The notes below the pieces were generated by a model, which made no database searches, was not told the DNA's origin, and saw only the letters and a list, made by a program, of their open reading frames with translations. A program made the translations under genes and the position numbers. From contig JAHDXX010000005.1 in NCBI GenBank assembly GCA_023384025.1, positions 12,809 through 31,083 on the forward strand: a DNA stretch of 18,275 nt. Direction: 5' to 3'. Shown piece after piece: positions 6,590 through 14,580 of the stretch (positions are counted from its first letter, which is position 1; every line of letters starts with the position of its first letter). The DNA is from Sphingomonadaceae bacterium. GTDB lineage: Bacteria; Pseudomonadota; Alphaproteobacteria; Sphingomonadales; Sphingomonadaceae.

Positions 6590-7599
6590 AGCTTGCCAGC
6601 CTGAGAGACGGAACCCGTGACGGCAAGCTGGTGGTGGTGTCGAAAGACGTGACCCGGTACTGCGCGGCGGACAACATTGCCCCCACGCTGCAGGCCGCGC
6701 TCGACGACTGGGACAATGTCGCGCCGCTGCTCGAGGCACTCTACCGCGATGTCGAGCACCAGACGGTGCCGTGCGAGCGGTTCCACGAACGCGATGCCCT
6801 GTCGCCGCTGCCGCGCGCCTACCAGTGGGCTGATGGCTCGGCCTACATCAACCATGTCGAGCTGGTCCGCCAGGCGCGCGGGGCCAAGGTGCCGGAGAGC
6901 TTCTACCACGACCCGCTGATGTACCAGGGCGGCAGCGACGGCTTCCTCGCGCCGCGCGACGACATCCCGCTGGGTGATGTCGCCTGGGGTTGCGACATGG
7001 AGGGCGAGATCGCTTGTGTGACCGGCGACGTGCCGATGGGCCTTTCCAGCGCCGAGGCACTCGGCCACATCCGCCTGCTGATGCTGGTCAACGACGTGTC
7101 CCTGCGCGGGCTGATCCCGGCCGAGCTGGAGAAGGGCTTCGGGTTCTTCCAGTCGAAGCCCGCCAGCGCGTTTTCGCCCGTCGCGGTGACACCTGATGAA
7201 CTGGGCGATGCCTGGGCCGACGGGGTGATCCACCTGCCGCTCAAGGTCGACCTCAACGGCCAGCCGTTTGGCCGCGCCAATGCCGGGGTCGATGCGACCT
7301 TCAGCCTCGCCGACCTCGTCGCCCATGTTGCCAAGACGCGGACGCTGGGTGCGGGCTCGATCATCGGTTCGGGCACGGTGTCGAACAAGGGCACCGATGG
7401 CGGCCCGGGCCAGCCGGTGGCCGAAGGCGGTCTTGGCTACAGCTGCATCGCGGAAATCCGCATGATCGAAACGATCCGCGATGGCGCGCCGAAAACGCCG
7501 TTCATGCAGCCGGGTGACCGCGTGGCAATCTGGATGGACGACGACCACGGCCACTCGATCTTCGGCAAGATCGAGCAGGCGGTGGTTGCGGCCAGCTAG
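6586..7599 (+). CDS. fahA: fumarylacetoacetate hydrolase (fumarylacetoacetase)
   Basis: The 337-residue product splits fumarylacetoacetate into fumarate and acetoacetate, the final step of tyrosine breakdown. The metal site of the FAH family can be traced: D109 (YHDP), E139 and E141 (CDMEGEI) and D170 (LVNDVS), with the same spacing as D126/E199/E201/D233 of mammalian FAH in its second half. Other family blocks are QSKPASAFSPV and GSGTVSNKG. The ATG at 6586 overlaps the maiA stop; a longer frame to 6151 runs through maiA in another frame and is spurious. The TAG stop shares a CTAG with the stop of the convergent DUF6356 gene. Confidence 0.93.
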   Translation: MKLASLRDGTRDGKLVVVSKDVTRYCAADNIAPTLQAALDDWDNVAPLLEALYRDVEHQTVPCERFHERDALSPLPRAYQWADGSAYINHVELVRQARGAKVPESFYHDPLMYQGGSDGFLAPRDDIPLGDVAWGCDMEGEIACVTGDVPMGLSSAEALGHIRLLMLVNDVSLRGLIPAELEKGFGFFQSKPASAFSPVAVTPDELGDAWADGVIHLPLKVDLNGQPFGRANAGVDATFSLADLVAHVAKTRTLGAGSIIGSGTVSNKGTDGGPGQPVAEGGLGYSCIAEIRMIETIRDGAPKTPFMQPGDRVAIWMDDDHGHSIFGKIEQAVVAAS

Positions 7600-7832
7600 A
7601 TCACGAAGTCCATCACGCTCGGCATCTTCGAGCGGTTGACCACCATCCGGTCATGCAGCGTGCGGATCTGCTGGCTGCCCGTCTTGACGAACAGGAACGG
7701 CAGCAGCCCGTGGAGCAGGCAGGCAAACCCGCCCGCGATCATGCGCAGGCCAAAGCCTGACGCATGGGCAAGGTGCTCGAAGTAACTCTCGCCGACCGAT
7801 GCGGGGTGCTCGGTGAATGCCTTGCGGATCAT
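7596..7832 (-). CDS. DUF6356 family protein (small membrane protein)
   Basis: The 78-residue product starts MIRKAFTEHPASVGESYFEH and has one hydrophobic stretch (about 27-50, FGLRMIAGGFACLLHGLLPFLF) followed by VKTGSQQIRTLHDRM. I recognise this pattern as DUF6356, a family of short proteins frequent in Sphingomonadales with no known function. It converges with fahA so tightly that the two stop codons share the palindrome CTAG (7596-7599). On the other side it is divergent from the Lrp gene across 96 bases, and could share its regulation. Confidence 0.8.
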   Translation of the reverse strand: MIRKAFTEHPASVGESYFEHLAHASGFGLRMIAGGFACLLHGLLPFLFVKTGSQQIRTLHDRMVVNRSKMPSVMDFVI

Positions 7833-7901
7833 GCTGTACTCCCTTTACCGCGCGAGAATGCCACTGACTACCGCGAAATCCATCCCAAATTTCTCGCTAT
7901 T

Positions 7902-7918
7902 TTGCGCGATTCGTGCAA
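7902..7918. promoter_or_regulatory. palindromic operator candidate upstream of the Lrp/AsnC gene
   Basis: TTGCGCGATTCGTGCAA is a 17-bp palindrome with 7 of 8 complementary pairs. It lies 10 bases before the ATG of the Lrp-family gene, in the divergent promoter region shared with DUF6356. Length and position suit an autoregulatory site of an Lrp/AsnC protein. Binding is not shown. Confidence 0.45.
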
Positions 7919-7928
7919 TTATGTTCCA

Positions 7929-8408
7929 ATGAATGAGACTTCATCGCAACTCGATGCTATCGACTGGCGCATCCTGCGCGTGCTGCAACGCGATGCCAGC
8001 CTGTCAGTGGCAGCGGTGGGAGAGGCTGTCGGCCTCTCCGCCAACCCCTGCTGGCGGCGCATCCGGCGGCTGGAGGAACTCGGCGTGATCCGCGGCCGGG
8101 TCGCGTTGATTTCGCCCGAGAAAATCGGGCTCGGCACCACGGTGATCGTCGCCATCCGCACCCGGCGGCACGACCCGGAATGGCTCGACGCCTTCTCCCG
8201 CGCGGTCGAGGCGATCGACGAGATCGTCGAATGCCACCGCATGGCGGGCGACATCGACTACCTCCTCAAGCTGCGCGTGCGCGACATTGCCGACTACGAC
8301 CGCATCTACCAGCGCCTGATCGCCCGGGTGCCGGACCTGTCGGACGTGACCTCGAACTTCTCGATGGAGCGGCTGAAGGAAACCACCGCCCTGCCCCTTC
8401 CGCACTAG
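7929..8408 (+). CDS. Lrp/AsnC family transcriptional regulator
   Basis: The product (159 residues, family-typical) has an N-terminal winged helix-turn-helix (LDAIDWRILRVLQRDASLSV...VGLSANPCWRRIRRLEELGVI, residues 8-54) and a C-terminal RAM/ligand-binding domain with HRMAGDIDYLLKLRVRDIADY. Such proteins form octamers and respond to amino acids. Its place beside tyrosine-catabolic genes suggests control of these, but adjacency is the only support. The ATG at 7929 is chosen because the domain starts right after it; the frame is open to 7764, but that part covers the palindrome and the DUF6356 gene. No clear Shine-Dalgarno is visible, so the mRNA may be leaderless or very short-leadered. Confidence 0.9.
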   Translation: MNETSSQLDAIDWRILRVLQRDASLSVAAVGEAVGLSANPCWRRIRRLEELGVIRGRVALISPEKIGLGTTVIVAIRTRRHDPEWLDAFSRAVEAIDEIVECHRMAGDIDYLLKLRVRDIADYDRIYQRLIARVPDLSDVTSNFSMERLKETTALPLPH

Positions 8409-8451
8409 ATTGGCAGTTGGCTGCGCACGCCTGTGCAGGCACAAGGCGGGC

Positions 8452-9429
8452 ATGACCTATCAGCGCGCACAGATATCCGCCCACGGCGGCCCCGAAGTGA
8501 TCGAATGGCTCGAAGGGCCGCTGCCAGCACCCGGCCCGGGCGAAGTGCTGATCGAACACGAAGCGGTCGGGCTCAATTTCATCGACACCTACCACCGGCG
8601 GGGGATATACCCGATCCCGCTGCCAAGTGGCCTCGGCCTCGAAGCAGCAGGCAGGGTCACCGCATTGGGAGAGGGCGTAACCGGTTACCGGGAAGGCGAC
8701 CGCGTCGCCTATATCGGCCCCGGCCTCGGCGCCTATGCCACCCACCGCGTGATGCCCGCCGCCGCGCTTTTCGCCCTGCCCGACCATGTCTCGTGCGAAG
8801 TGGCCGCCGCCGCGCTGATCAAGGCGTTCACGGTCGAGGCACTGGTCGAGCGTTGCGCCCGCGTGAAAGCGGGCGACACCGTGCTGGTCCATGCGGCAGC
8901 GGGCGGGGTCGGCCTGCTGATGGTGCAATGGCTGGCGCACCTCGGCGTCGAAGTGATCGGCACGGTCTCGAACGACGCCAAGGAGGCCCTCGCCCGCGAA
9001 GCCGGGGCTGCACACGTGATCCGCTACGACCACGAACCGGTCGCCCCGCGCGTGCGGGAACTGACCCACGGCAAGGGCGTGCCGGTGGTGTTCGACGGGG
9101 TCGGCATGGCGACGTGGGAAGCCTCGCTCGACTCGCTTGCCCCGCGCGGCCTGCTGATCAGCTACGGCAACGCCAGCGGGCCGGTCGAGGGGATCGGCCT
9201 CGGCACTCTGGCGGCGAAGGGCAGCCTGTTCGTCACCCGGCCGACGATCTTCCACTATTACGCCACCCCGGAAGAGCGCGAACTTGGAACCAACCGGGTC
9301 TACGACCTGCTGGAGAAGGGTGTGCTGAATGTCACGATCGGCCAGCGCTATCCGCTGCCCGAAGCGGCGCAGGCGCACCGCGATTTCGAGGCGCGGGTGA
9401 CGACCGGGTCAGGCCTGCTGATCCCCTAA
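8452..9429 (+). CDS. qorA: NADPH:quinone oxidoreductase (zinc-free MDR family)
   Basis: This 325-residue cytoplasmic medium-chain reductase transfers electrons from NADPH to quinones. Features in order: GPGEVLIEHEAVGLNFIDTYHRRGIYP (N-terminal GroES-like domain with the QOR signature N-F-x-D-x-Y), GLEAAGRVTALGEGV, and a cofactor-binding HAAAGGVGLLMVQWLAHLG (AxxGGVG) at about 147-165. No structural zinc cysteines are present, as expected for QOR. The start is the ATG at 8452, after AAGGCGGG; an open frame to 8410 adds residues without family support. The gene follows the Lrp gene on the same strand, 43 bases on, and ends in a hairpin shared with the convergent sulfur operon. Confidence 0.9.
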   Translation: MTYQRAQISAHGGPEVIEWLEGPLPAPGPGEVLIEHEAVGLNFIDTYHRRGIYPIPLPSGLGLEAAGRVTALGEGVTGYREGDRVAYIGPGLGAYATHRVMPAAALFALPDHVSCEVAAAALIKAFTVEALVERCARVKAGDTVLVHAAAGGVGLLMVQWLAHLGVEVIGTVSNDAKEALAREAGAAHVIRYDHEPVAPRVRELTHGKGVPVVFDGVGMATWEASLDSLAPRGLLISYGNASGPVEGIGLGTLAAKGSLFVTRPTIFHYYATPEERELGTNRVYDLLEKGVLNVTIGQRYPLPEAAQAHRDFEARVTTGSGLLIP

Positions 9430-9437
9430 GGGATCAG
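9418..9437. terminator. bidirectional hairpin overlapping two convergent stop codons
   Basis: CTGATCCC (9418-9425) pairs perfectly with GGGATCAG (9430-9437) around the loop CTAA. The loop holds the TAA stop of qorA, and the right arm holds the stop of the SulP gene on the other strand. There is no T-run on either side, so an intrinsic terminator would be weak. Its placement at the exact meeting point of two operons supports a shared end signal. Confidence 0.55.
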
Positions 9438-11275
9438 ATCATGCCCCGCGCCATGTCGGCGGTAGGATAATCGCCGTTGCCATCATCCGCGACAGCCTCG
9501 CGAAAGGCACGGTCCTGCGACAGGTAGACCCGCCCGTTCAGCTCCTCGAGGAAATGGGTGCGCTGGAGCCGGTCCATCACCGGGCCTTTCGCTTCGGACA
9601 GGTGCAGGCCGATTCCGCCATCGATCAGGCGGTGGTTGATCGCTTCGAGGCTCTCGAGGCCAGAGGCGTCGATCTCGTTCACCGCGCTGCACATCAGGAT
9701 CACGTGGCGCAGCGCGGGCCGCTCGGCCACGCGCTCCAGCACGTATTCCTCCAGCCAGCGGGCATTGAGATAGGTCAGGCTCTCATCAATCCGGATCGAC
9801 AGCACGTGCGGCACGGTGAACACCTTGTGGCGCTCGACATTGCGGAAATGCTCGGTCTCCGGCACGCGTCCGACAATCGCCGCATGCGGGCGCGAAGCCC
9901 GCCACAGGTAGAGCAGCAGGCCGACCCCGACCCCGGCGATGACCCCCAGCTCGACCCCCGCCAGCAAGGTGATGGCGATGGTTGCCATGTGCGCGGCGAA
10001 ATCGGGCTTTGAATAGCGCCACAGCTTGCCCGGCGTCGTAAGGTCGACAAGGCTGAGCACCGCGACGATGATCGTGGCGGCGAGGGTCGCGATCGGCAGG
10101 TAGAACAGCAGCGGGGTGAGGAACAGCGAAGCCAGCGCAATCCCCACGGCGGTATAGGCACCCGCCGCCGGCGTTTCCGCCCCGGCATCGAAGTTGACCA
10201 CCGAGCGGGCGAACCCGCCGGTGACCGGATAGCCGCCTGACAAGGCGCTGGCGATGTTCGAGGCGCCCAGCCCGATCAGTTCCTGATCCGGCGCGATCCG
10301 CTGGCGGCGTTTGGCCGCGAGCGTTTGGGCCACTGAAACGCTCTCGACGAACCCGATGATCGAGATCAGCAGCGCAGGCACCCACAACTGCTGGATCAGG
10401 CCAAGGTCGGTCGATGGCAGGGCGAACGGCGGCAAGCCTTGCGGGACTGCGCCCACCAACTTGACCCCCTTGCCCTGCAGGTCGAGCAGGACGGCCGCAA
10501 GGATCGTCAACGCCACCGCGACGACCGGTCCGGCCTTGGCGACGATGTCGGCTGCACGGGGCTTCATCCCCAGCCCGACCAGCGCCGGCTTGGCTCCCTT
10601 GCGGACCCAGAACAGGAACAACGTCGCGGGAATGCCGATGGCGAGCGTCCACGGGTTGGTGTCGGCGACGGATTTGGCCAGCGCGCCGAGCATCTCCGGC
10701 CAGGTCTCCCCGCCTGCCGAAAGCCCGAGAATGTGCTTGAGCTGGCTCGTCGCAATCAGCACCCCGCTGGCGCTGATGAAGCCGGAAATGACCGGGTGCG
10801 ACAGCAGGTTGGCGAGGAACCCGAGCCTGAGCAGGCCCAGCACCACCAGCATCACGCCAGACAATGCCGCGAGCGTGATCGCCGCCTCGAGGTAGAGCGG
10901 CGACCCCTGCGCCGCGACCGCGCCTGCGGCAGAGGCGGTCATAAGCGAGATCACCGCCACCGGGCCGACTGCCAGCGTGCGGCTGGTCCCGAACACCGCA
11001 TAGGCGACCAGCGGCAGGATCGAGGCGTAGAGGCCGACCACCGGCGGCAGGCCCGCCAGCAACGCATAGGCGAGGCTCTGTGGGATCAGCATGATGGTGA
11101 CGATCACCGCCGCTACCAGATCGTTGGTCAGGACCGCGCTATTGTAGCTGCGCCCCCAGTCAAGGATCGGGAAGTAGCGCGCCAGGGCCGAAGCAGTGCG
11201 CTCCGGCCCTGGCGCGGGCCCGTTGCGGGCGGTGCCGTCTGTCGACGGCACCGGCGACCCGTCGGGCGTTGTCAT
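9434..11275 (-). CDS. SulP family inorganic anion transporter with STAS domain
   Basis: The 613-residue inner-membrane protein has the SulP transport domain (about residues 30-430: DLVAAVIVTIMLIPQSLAYALLAGLPPVVGLYAS, then AVFGTSRTLAVGPVAV, then further helices) and a cytoplasmic STAS domain (about 465-570, including VNEIDASGLESLEAINHRL). SulP proteins carry sulfate, bicarbonate or other anions. As the last gene of a sulfide-oxidation operon, it could move the sulfite or sulfate produced; direction and substrate are inference. The ATG at 11275 overlaps the SQR stop (ATGA, 11272-11275). The open frame goes 75 codons further upstream, but this is SQR read in another frame. It meets qorA tail to tail. 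Confidence 0.92.
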   Translation of the reverse strand: MTTPDGSPVPSTDGTARNGPAPGPERTASALARYFPILDWGRSYNSAVLTNDLVAAVIVTIMLIPQSLAYALLAGLPPVVGLYASILPLVAYAVFGTSRTLAVGPVAVISLMTASAAGAVAAQGSPLYLEAAITLAALSGVMLVVLGLLRLGFLANLLSHPVISGFISASGVLIATSQLKHILGLSAGGETWPEMLGALAKSVADTNPWTLAIGIPATLFLFWVRKGAKPALVGLGMKPRAADIVAKAGPVVAVALTILAAVLLDLQGKGVKLVGAVPQGLPPFALPSTDLGLIQQLWVPALLISIIGFVESVSVAQTLAAKRRQRIAPDQELIGLGASNIASALSGGYPVTGGFARSVVNFDAGAETPAAGAYTAVGIALASLFLTPLLFYLPIATLAATIIVAVLSLVDLTTPGKLWRYSKPDFAAHMATIAITLLAGVELGVIAGVGVGLLLYLWRASRPHAAIVGRVPETEHFRNVERHKVFTVPHVLSIRIDESLTYLNARWLEEYVLERVAERPALRHVILMCSAVNEIDASGLESLEAINHRLIDGGIGLHLSEAKGPVMDRLQRTHFLEELNGRVYLSQDRAFREAVADDGNGDYPTADMARGMI

Positions 11276-12513
11276 ACAGCTCTTCCGGGCGAGGTCAGGG
11301 GGCGGGGCTTCACCAGCCACTCGTGCCCCTTGAGCATCCCGTTCCAGTAGATCCATGGCAGGGCTTCGGACTTGAGCAGCCACGAAAGCTTGGCCGGGCG
11401 GGTGCCGTCGATCAGCCATTCGGGGAAGCTGGGGAGCAGCTTGCCGCCATAGCCGAATTCGGCGAGCACGATCTTGCCCCGCTCCACCGTGAGCGGGCAC
11501 GAGCCATATCCGTCATAGTCGCACGGCGGCGCCTTGCCATCGAGCACCGCCAGCGCGTTGACAGCTACGATCGGCGCCTGCTTGCGCGCGGCCGCAGCCG
11601 TCTTGGCGTTGGGCATGGAACCCGCGTCGCCCGCGCCGAACACGTTGGGGTAGCGCTGGTGCTGCAAGGTGTACTGATCGACATCGACAAACCCGCTTTC
11701 CGCCGCCAGCGGGCTGTCAGCGAGGAACTGCGGGGCGACCTGCGGCGGGACAACGTGGAGCATGTCGAATTCGCGCTGCACCTCGCCATCAGCCGTGGCG
11801 AAGGTCGCGGTGCGCGCGGGGCCATCGACCGCGACCAGATTGGAGCCCAGTTTCAGCTGGATGGCATAGCGTTCGACATATTCCATCAGCGCCGGGACAT
11901 AGTCCGCCACGCCGAACAGCACTGCACCCGCATTGCGGAACTCGACCTCGATATCGCCGAGCACGCCTGCCTCTTCCCAGGCGTCGCACGAAAGGTACAT
12001 CGCCTTCTGCGGCGCGCCCGCGCACTTGATCGGCATCGGCGGCTGGCTGAAAATCGCCCGCCCGGACTTGAGGTTGCGCACCAGCTCCCAGGTGTAGGGC
12101 GCGAGATCGTAACGGTAATTCGACGTGACGCCGTGCTGGCCGAGCGTCTCTTCGAGCCCGGCAATCTTCTCCCACGCCAGCCGGATGCCGGGTGCGACCA
12201 CCAGCACGCGATAGCCCAGCACCGAACCATCGGCAAGCGTTACCTGGTTGTCCTGCGGCTGGAAGGTCGCGGCGGCCTGCCGCACCCAGGTGACCTGCTC
12301 CGGCATCACGCTGGCCATGGGCCGCCGGGTGACCGGTGCCTTGAACACGCCGCCGCCGACCATGGTCCAGCCGGGCTGGTAGTAATGCTCCGTCGCCGGT
12401 TCGACCACGGCAATGGCGAGCGAGGATCGCCGCCGCAGGAGCGAGGATGCGGTGGCGATCCCGACAGCACCGCCACCGATGATGACCACGTCGAACGATC
12501 TGGCCCTTGACAT
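11272..12513 (-). CDS. sqr: sulfide:quinone oxidoreductase (SQRDL-like flavoprotein)
   Basis: The 413-residue flavoprotein oxidises sulfide, passing electrons to the quinone pool and sulfur to an acceptor as persulfide or polysulfide. It has an N-terminal FAD motif GGGAVG (13-18), FGAGDAGSMPNAKTAAA for the second FAD contact, and both redox cysteines in recognisable SQRDL context: C164 in PIKCAGAPQKAMYLS and C339 in YDGYGSCPL, matching human C201 and C379. This puts it in the mitochondrial-like group rather than among NADH dehydrogenases. The start at 12513 has GGAG six bases ahead. An ATG four codons upstream (12525) has its AG-rich stretch too close and is second choice. The C-terminus (LPWIYWNGMLKG) is the usual membrane-associating end. 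Confidence 0.92.
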   Translation of the reverse strand: MSRARSFDVVIIGGGAVGIATASSLLRRRSSLAIAVVEPATEHYYQPGWTMVGGGVFKAPVTRRPMASVMPEQVTWVRQAAATFQPQDNQVTLADGSVLGYRVLVVAPGIRLAWEKIAGLEETLGQHGVTSNYRYDLAPYTWELVRNLKSGRAIFSQPPMPIKCAGAPQKAMYLSCDAWEEAGVLGDIEVEFRNAGAVLFGVADYVPALMEYVERYAIQLKLGSNLVAVDGPARTATFATADGEVQREFDMLHVVPPQVAPQFLADSPLAAESGFVDVDQYTLQHQRYPNVFGAGDAGSMPNAKTAAAARKQAPIVAVNALAVLDGKAPPCDYDGYGSCPLTVERGKIVLAEFGYGGKLLPSFPEWLIDGTRPAKLSWLLKSEALPWIYWNGMLKGHEWLVKPRPLTSPGRAV

Positions 12514-12588
12514 GGACTGCTCCATCCCCTGAAAGCACAGAGATGCCGCAGCGCCGGACGGGGGAACCGGCGCGCGGCGAGGCCGGAT

Positions 12589-13014
12589 TTACCGTTCGAA
12601 CAGGCGCACCAGCGCCATCCCCGCCAGCATTGCCACAACGAAGATGGCCGCACCTTGCGGCTCGATCACCAGCGCGGCGACACCCGGTCCGGGGCACAGC
12701 CCGGCCACGCCCCAGCCGATCCCGAACAGGGCCGAGCCAAGCACCAGCTTGCCGGTAATGTCCGACCGGTCAGGCAGCGAGAAGCCCTCGGCAAACAGCG
12801 GGTGCGCCAGCCGGGGCTGGATCCTCCACGCGACTGCCATGACCAGCACCGCCCCGCCCATCACGAAAGCGAGCGTCGGGTCCCACGCGCCGAACAGGTC
12901 GAGGAACCCGCGCACCCGCGCCGGGTCGGTCATCCCGCCCAGCGCCAGCCCGGCGCCGAACAGCGCGCCGGACACCAGCGGCGGCAGGAGGCGGCGGATC
13001 AGCCCTTGCTGCAT
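12589..13014 (-). CDS. YeeE/YedE family sulfur transporter subunit (second copy)
   Basis: The 141-residue membrane protein has about four helices with FGAGLALGGMTDPARVRGFLDLFGAWDPTLAFVMGG and GVAGLCPGPGVAAL, the DUF6691-type half of the YeeE/YedE (DUF395) family. C107 in GLCPGPG corresponds to the conserved thiol of thiosulfate-carrying YeeE proteins. With the first copy it probably forms one two-part transporter for thiosulfate or a related sulfur species. The ATG at 13014 is chosen because the family domain starts there. An open frame reaching 13227 overlaps the DUF2892 gene wrongly. Its first 16 bases overlap the DUF2892 gene. Confidence 0.88.
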   Translation of the reverse strand: MQQGLIRRLLPPLVSGALFGAGLALGGMTDPARVRGFLDLFGAWDPTLAFVMGGAVLVMAVAWRIQPRLAHPLFAEGFSLPDRSDITGKLVLGSALFGIGWGVAGLCPGPGVAALVIEPQGAAIFVVAMLAGMALVRLFER

Positions 13015-13202
13015 GTGTCCATTCCGATGACGCGATAAAGCGGGCAGAAACTGACCAGGCTGGTCAGCACGAACACCGCGACCACGATCCATGCCCCCAG
13101 CGCCAGCGGCCCGGCGAGCGTACCGTTCCACGCGAGAACCGCGAGAACCGCGGCCACGACCAGCCGCAACGCGCGGTCGAGCGAACCCAGGTTCTTCTTC
13201 AT
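12999..13202 (-). CDS. DUF2892 (YgaP-like membrane domain) protein
   Basis: The 67-residue product begins MKKNLGSLDRALRLVVAAVLAVLAW, has two membrane helices (about 11-28 and 33-51), and ends SFCPLYRVIGMDTCSKG with C53 and C64. This is the DUF2892 pattern, known as the membrane part of the rhodanese YgaP and as free-standing small proteins in sulfide-oxidation operons. The rhodanese part is absent here. It starts within the ATGA overlap with the first YeeE gene (13199-13202) and ends inside the second one. A role near the membrane in handling sulfane sulfur is inferred from context. Confidence 0.88.
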   Translation of the reverse strand: MKKNLGSLDRALRLVVAAVLAVLAWNGTLAGPLALGAWIVVAVFVLTSLVSFCPLYRVIGMDTCSKG

Positions 13203-13654
13203 TGCAACACCTCCAGGCCAAGCGCATTCATCACCGCCACCGTGGCAATCCCGGCGGCCATGAAGGTCACGGTTGCCACCAGTGACCGTTGGGAAAGACG
13301 GCTCACGCCGCACACGCCGTGGCCGCTGGTGCAGCCACTGCCGAGCCGCGTGCCGATCCCGACCAGCACCCCGGCGATCACCAGCGGCACCGGCCCGGCA
13401 AAGCTGGCGGGCAGTCCGCCCTGCGCCAGCGCCAGCGCCACCACCAGCGCACCGAGCGGCAGGCCGAGCAGGAACATCCACGCGCTCGATTTCGACATGC
13501 CGCCATCGCTGAGGCCGGTCGCGCGGGCGGCAATGCCGGAAACCCCGGCAATCCGCCCTGCCCCGAGCAGCATCAGCGCCGCCGCAAGGCCGATCAGAAC
13601 GCCGCCGCCAAGGCCGGCCAGCGGGGCCGCGTCGGGAAAGCCGGGGAGCGTCAT
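13199..13654 (-). CDS. YeeE/YedE family sulfur transporter subunit (first copy)
   Basis: The 151-residue membrane protein contains GVLVGIGTRLGSGCTSGHGVCGVSRLS, the signature of YeeE/YedE (DUF395). C108 and C115 are the conserved thiols in that loop (GCTSGHGVCG). Helices at about 13-33, 58-78, 88-105 and 125-145 can be seen. With the second copy at 12589-13014 it matches the paired half-transporters of bigR-type operons. It overlaps both neighbours by ATGA (13651-13654 with the metallo-hydrolase, 13199-13202 with DUF2892), so translation is coupled along the operon. Confidence 0.92.
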   Translation of the reverse strand: MTLPGFPDAAPLAGLGGGVLIGLAAALMLLGAGRIAGVSGIAARATGLSDGGMSKSSAWMFLLGLPLGALVVALALAQGGLPASFAGPVPLVIAGVLVGIGTRLGSGCTSGHGVCGVSRLSQRSLVATVTFMAAGIATVAVMNALGLEVLQ

Positions 13655-14580
13655 ACCGCGTTCACCGGGATCTTGAGGTAACGCACCCCGTTGTCCTCCG
13701 GCTCGGGCAAGTGCCCGGCGCGCATGTTCACTTGCACGCTCGGCAGGATCAGGTTGGGCATCCCCAGCGTCTTGTCGCGCGTGGTGCGCATGGCGACGAA
13801 TTCGTCTTCCGAAATCCCGTCATGCACGTGGACATTGGCGCGGCGCTGCTCGGCAACGGTGGTTTCCCACGCGAAGTGGTCGCGGCCCGGGGCCTTGTAG
13901 TCGTGGCACATGAACAGCCGCGTGTCTTCGGGCAGCGACAGCAGGCGCCGGATCGACTGGAACAGCCGCCGGGCATCGCCGCCGGGAAAATCGGCCCGCG
14001 CGGTGCCATAGTCCGGCATGAACAGGGTATCCCCGACAAAGGCGGCGTCGCCGATCACGAACGCCATGTCCGCCGGGGTGTGGCCGGGCACGTGCAGCGC
14101 GATCCCTTCGATCGTGCCGATGCGGAAGCGGTGCCCGTCTTCATAGAGGGCATCGAACTGCGAGCCGTCACGCTCGAAATCGTCGCCTTCGTTGAACAGG
14201 CCGCCGAACACTTCCTGCACCGTGGTGATATGCCGCCCGATCACGATGTCCCCGCCGAGCAGGCCCTGGAGATAGGGCGCCGCCGAGAGGTGGTCGGCAT
14301 GGGCATGGGTCTCGATATGCAGCGCGACCTGGAGCCCGTTCGATTTCACGAAATCAACAATCGAGTCAGCCGATCGGGTCGATGTGCGGCCGGACGGCGC
14401 ATCGTAATCGAGCACCGAGTCGACAATGGCGGCAGCGCGGGTGGCCGGATCGTGCACCACATAGCTGACCGTGAAGGTCGCTTCGTCGAAAAACGCCTGC
14501 ACCGCAGGCTGCCCGGCGCCATTCCGCCGGGCGCCCTCCACCTGGGCAACGGCGGCTTGCAGGACTGTATCGGTATCCAT
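13651..14580 (-). CDS. blh: MBL-fold metallo-hydrolase, persulfide dioxygenase (Blh/ETHE1-like)
   Basis: The 309-residue enzyme heads the sulfide operon. Metal ligands are all present: H92, H94, D96 and H97 in THAHADH, H167 in HVPGHTPAD, D184 in GDTLF, and H226 in MCHDY. The segment YGTARADFPGGD is typical of persulfide dioxygenases and the Blh proteins of Xylella and Agrobacterium. Enzymes of this group are iron-dependent and oxidise glutathione persulfide to sulfite and glutathione. It is the first gene after the divergent promoter, and its 3' end overlaps the YeeE gene. A simple hydrolase cannot be excluded from motifs alone, but the operon context strongly favours persulfide oxidation. 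Confidence 0.9.
   Translation of the reverse strand: MDTDTVLQAAVAQVEGARRNGAGQPAVQAFFDEATFTVSYVVHDPATRAAAIVDSVLDYDAPSGRTSTRSADSIVDFVKSNGLQVALHIETHAHADHLSAAPYLQGLLGGDIVIGRHITTVQEVFGGLFNEGDDFERDGSQFDALYEDGHRFRIGTIEGIALHVPGHTPADMAFVIGDAAFVGDTLFMPDYGTARADFPGGDARRLFQSIRRLLSLPEDTRLFMCHDYKAPGRDHFAWETTVAEQRRANVHVHDGISEDEFVAMRTTRDKTLGMPNLILPSVQVNMRAGHLPEPEDNGVRYLKIPVNAV

Noticed and set aside
6448..7554. 368-codon minus-strand ORF
   Set aside because: Antisense shadow of fahA, whose metal ligands and family blocks are clear.
8266..9378. 370-codon minus-strand ORF
   Set aside because: Antisense shadow of qorA, with no domain.
11269..12510. 413-codon plus-strand ORF
   Set aside because: Antisense of the SQR gene, whose FAD motif and both redox cysteines identify the true strand.
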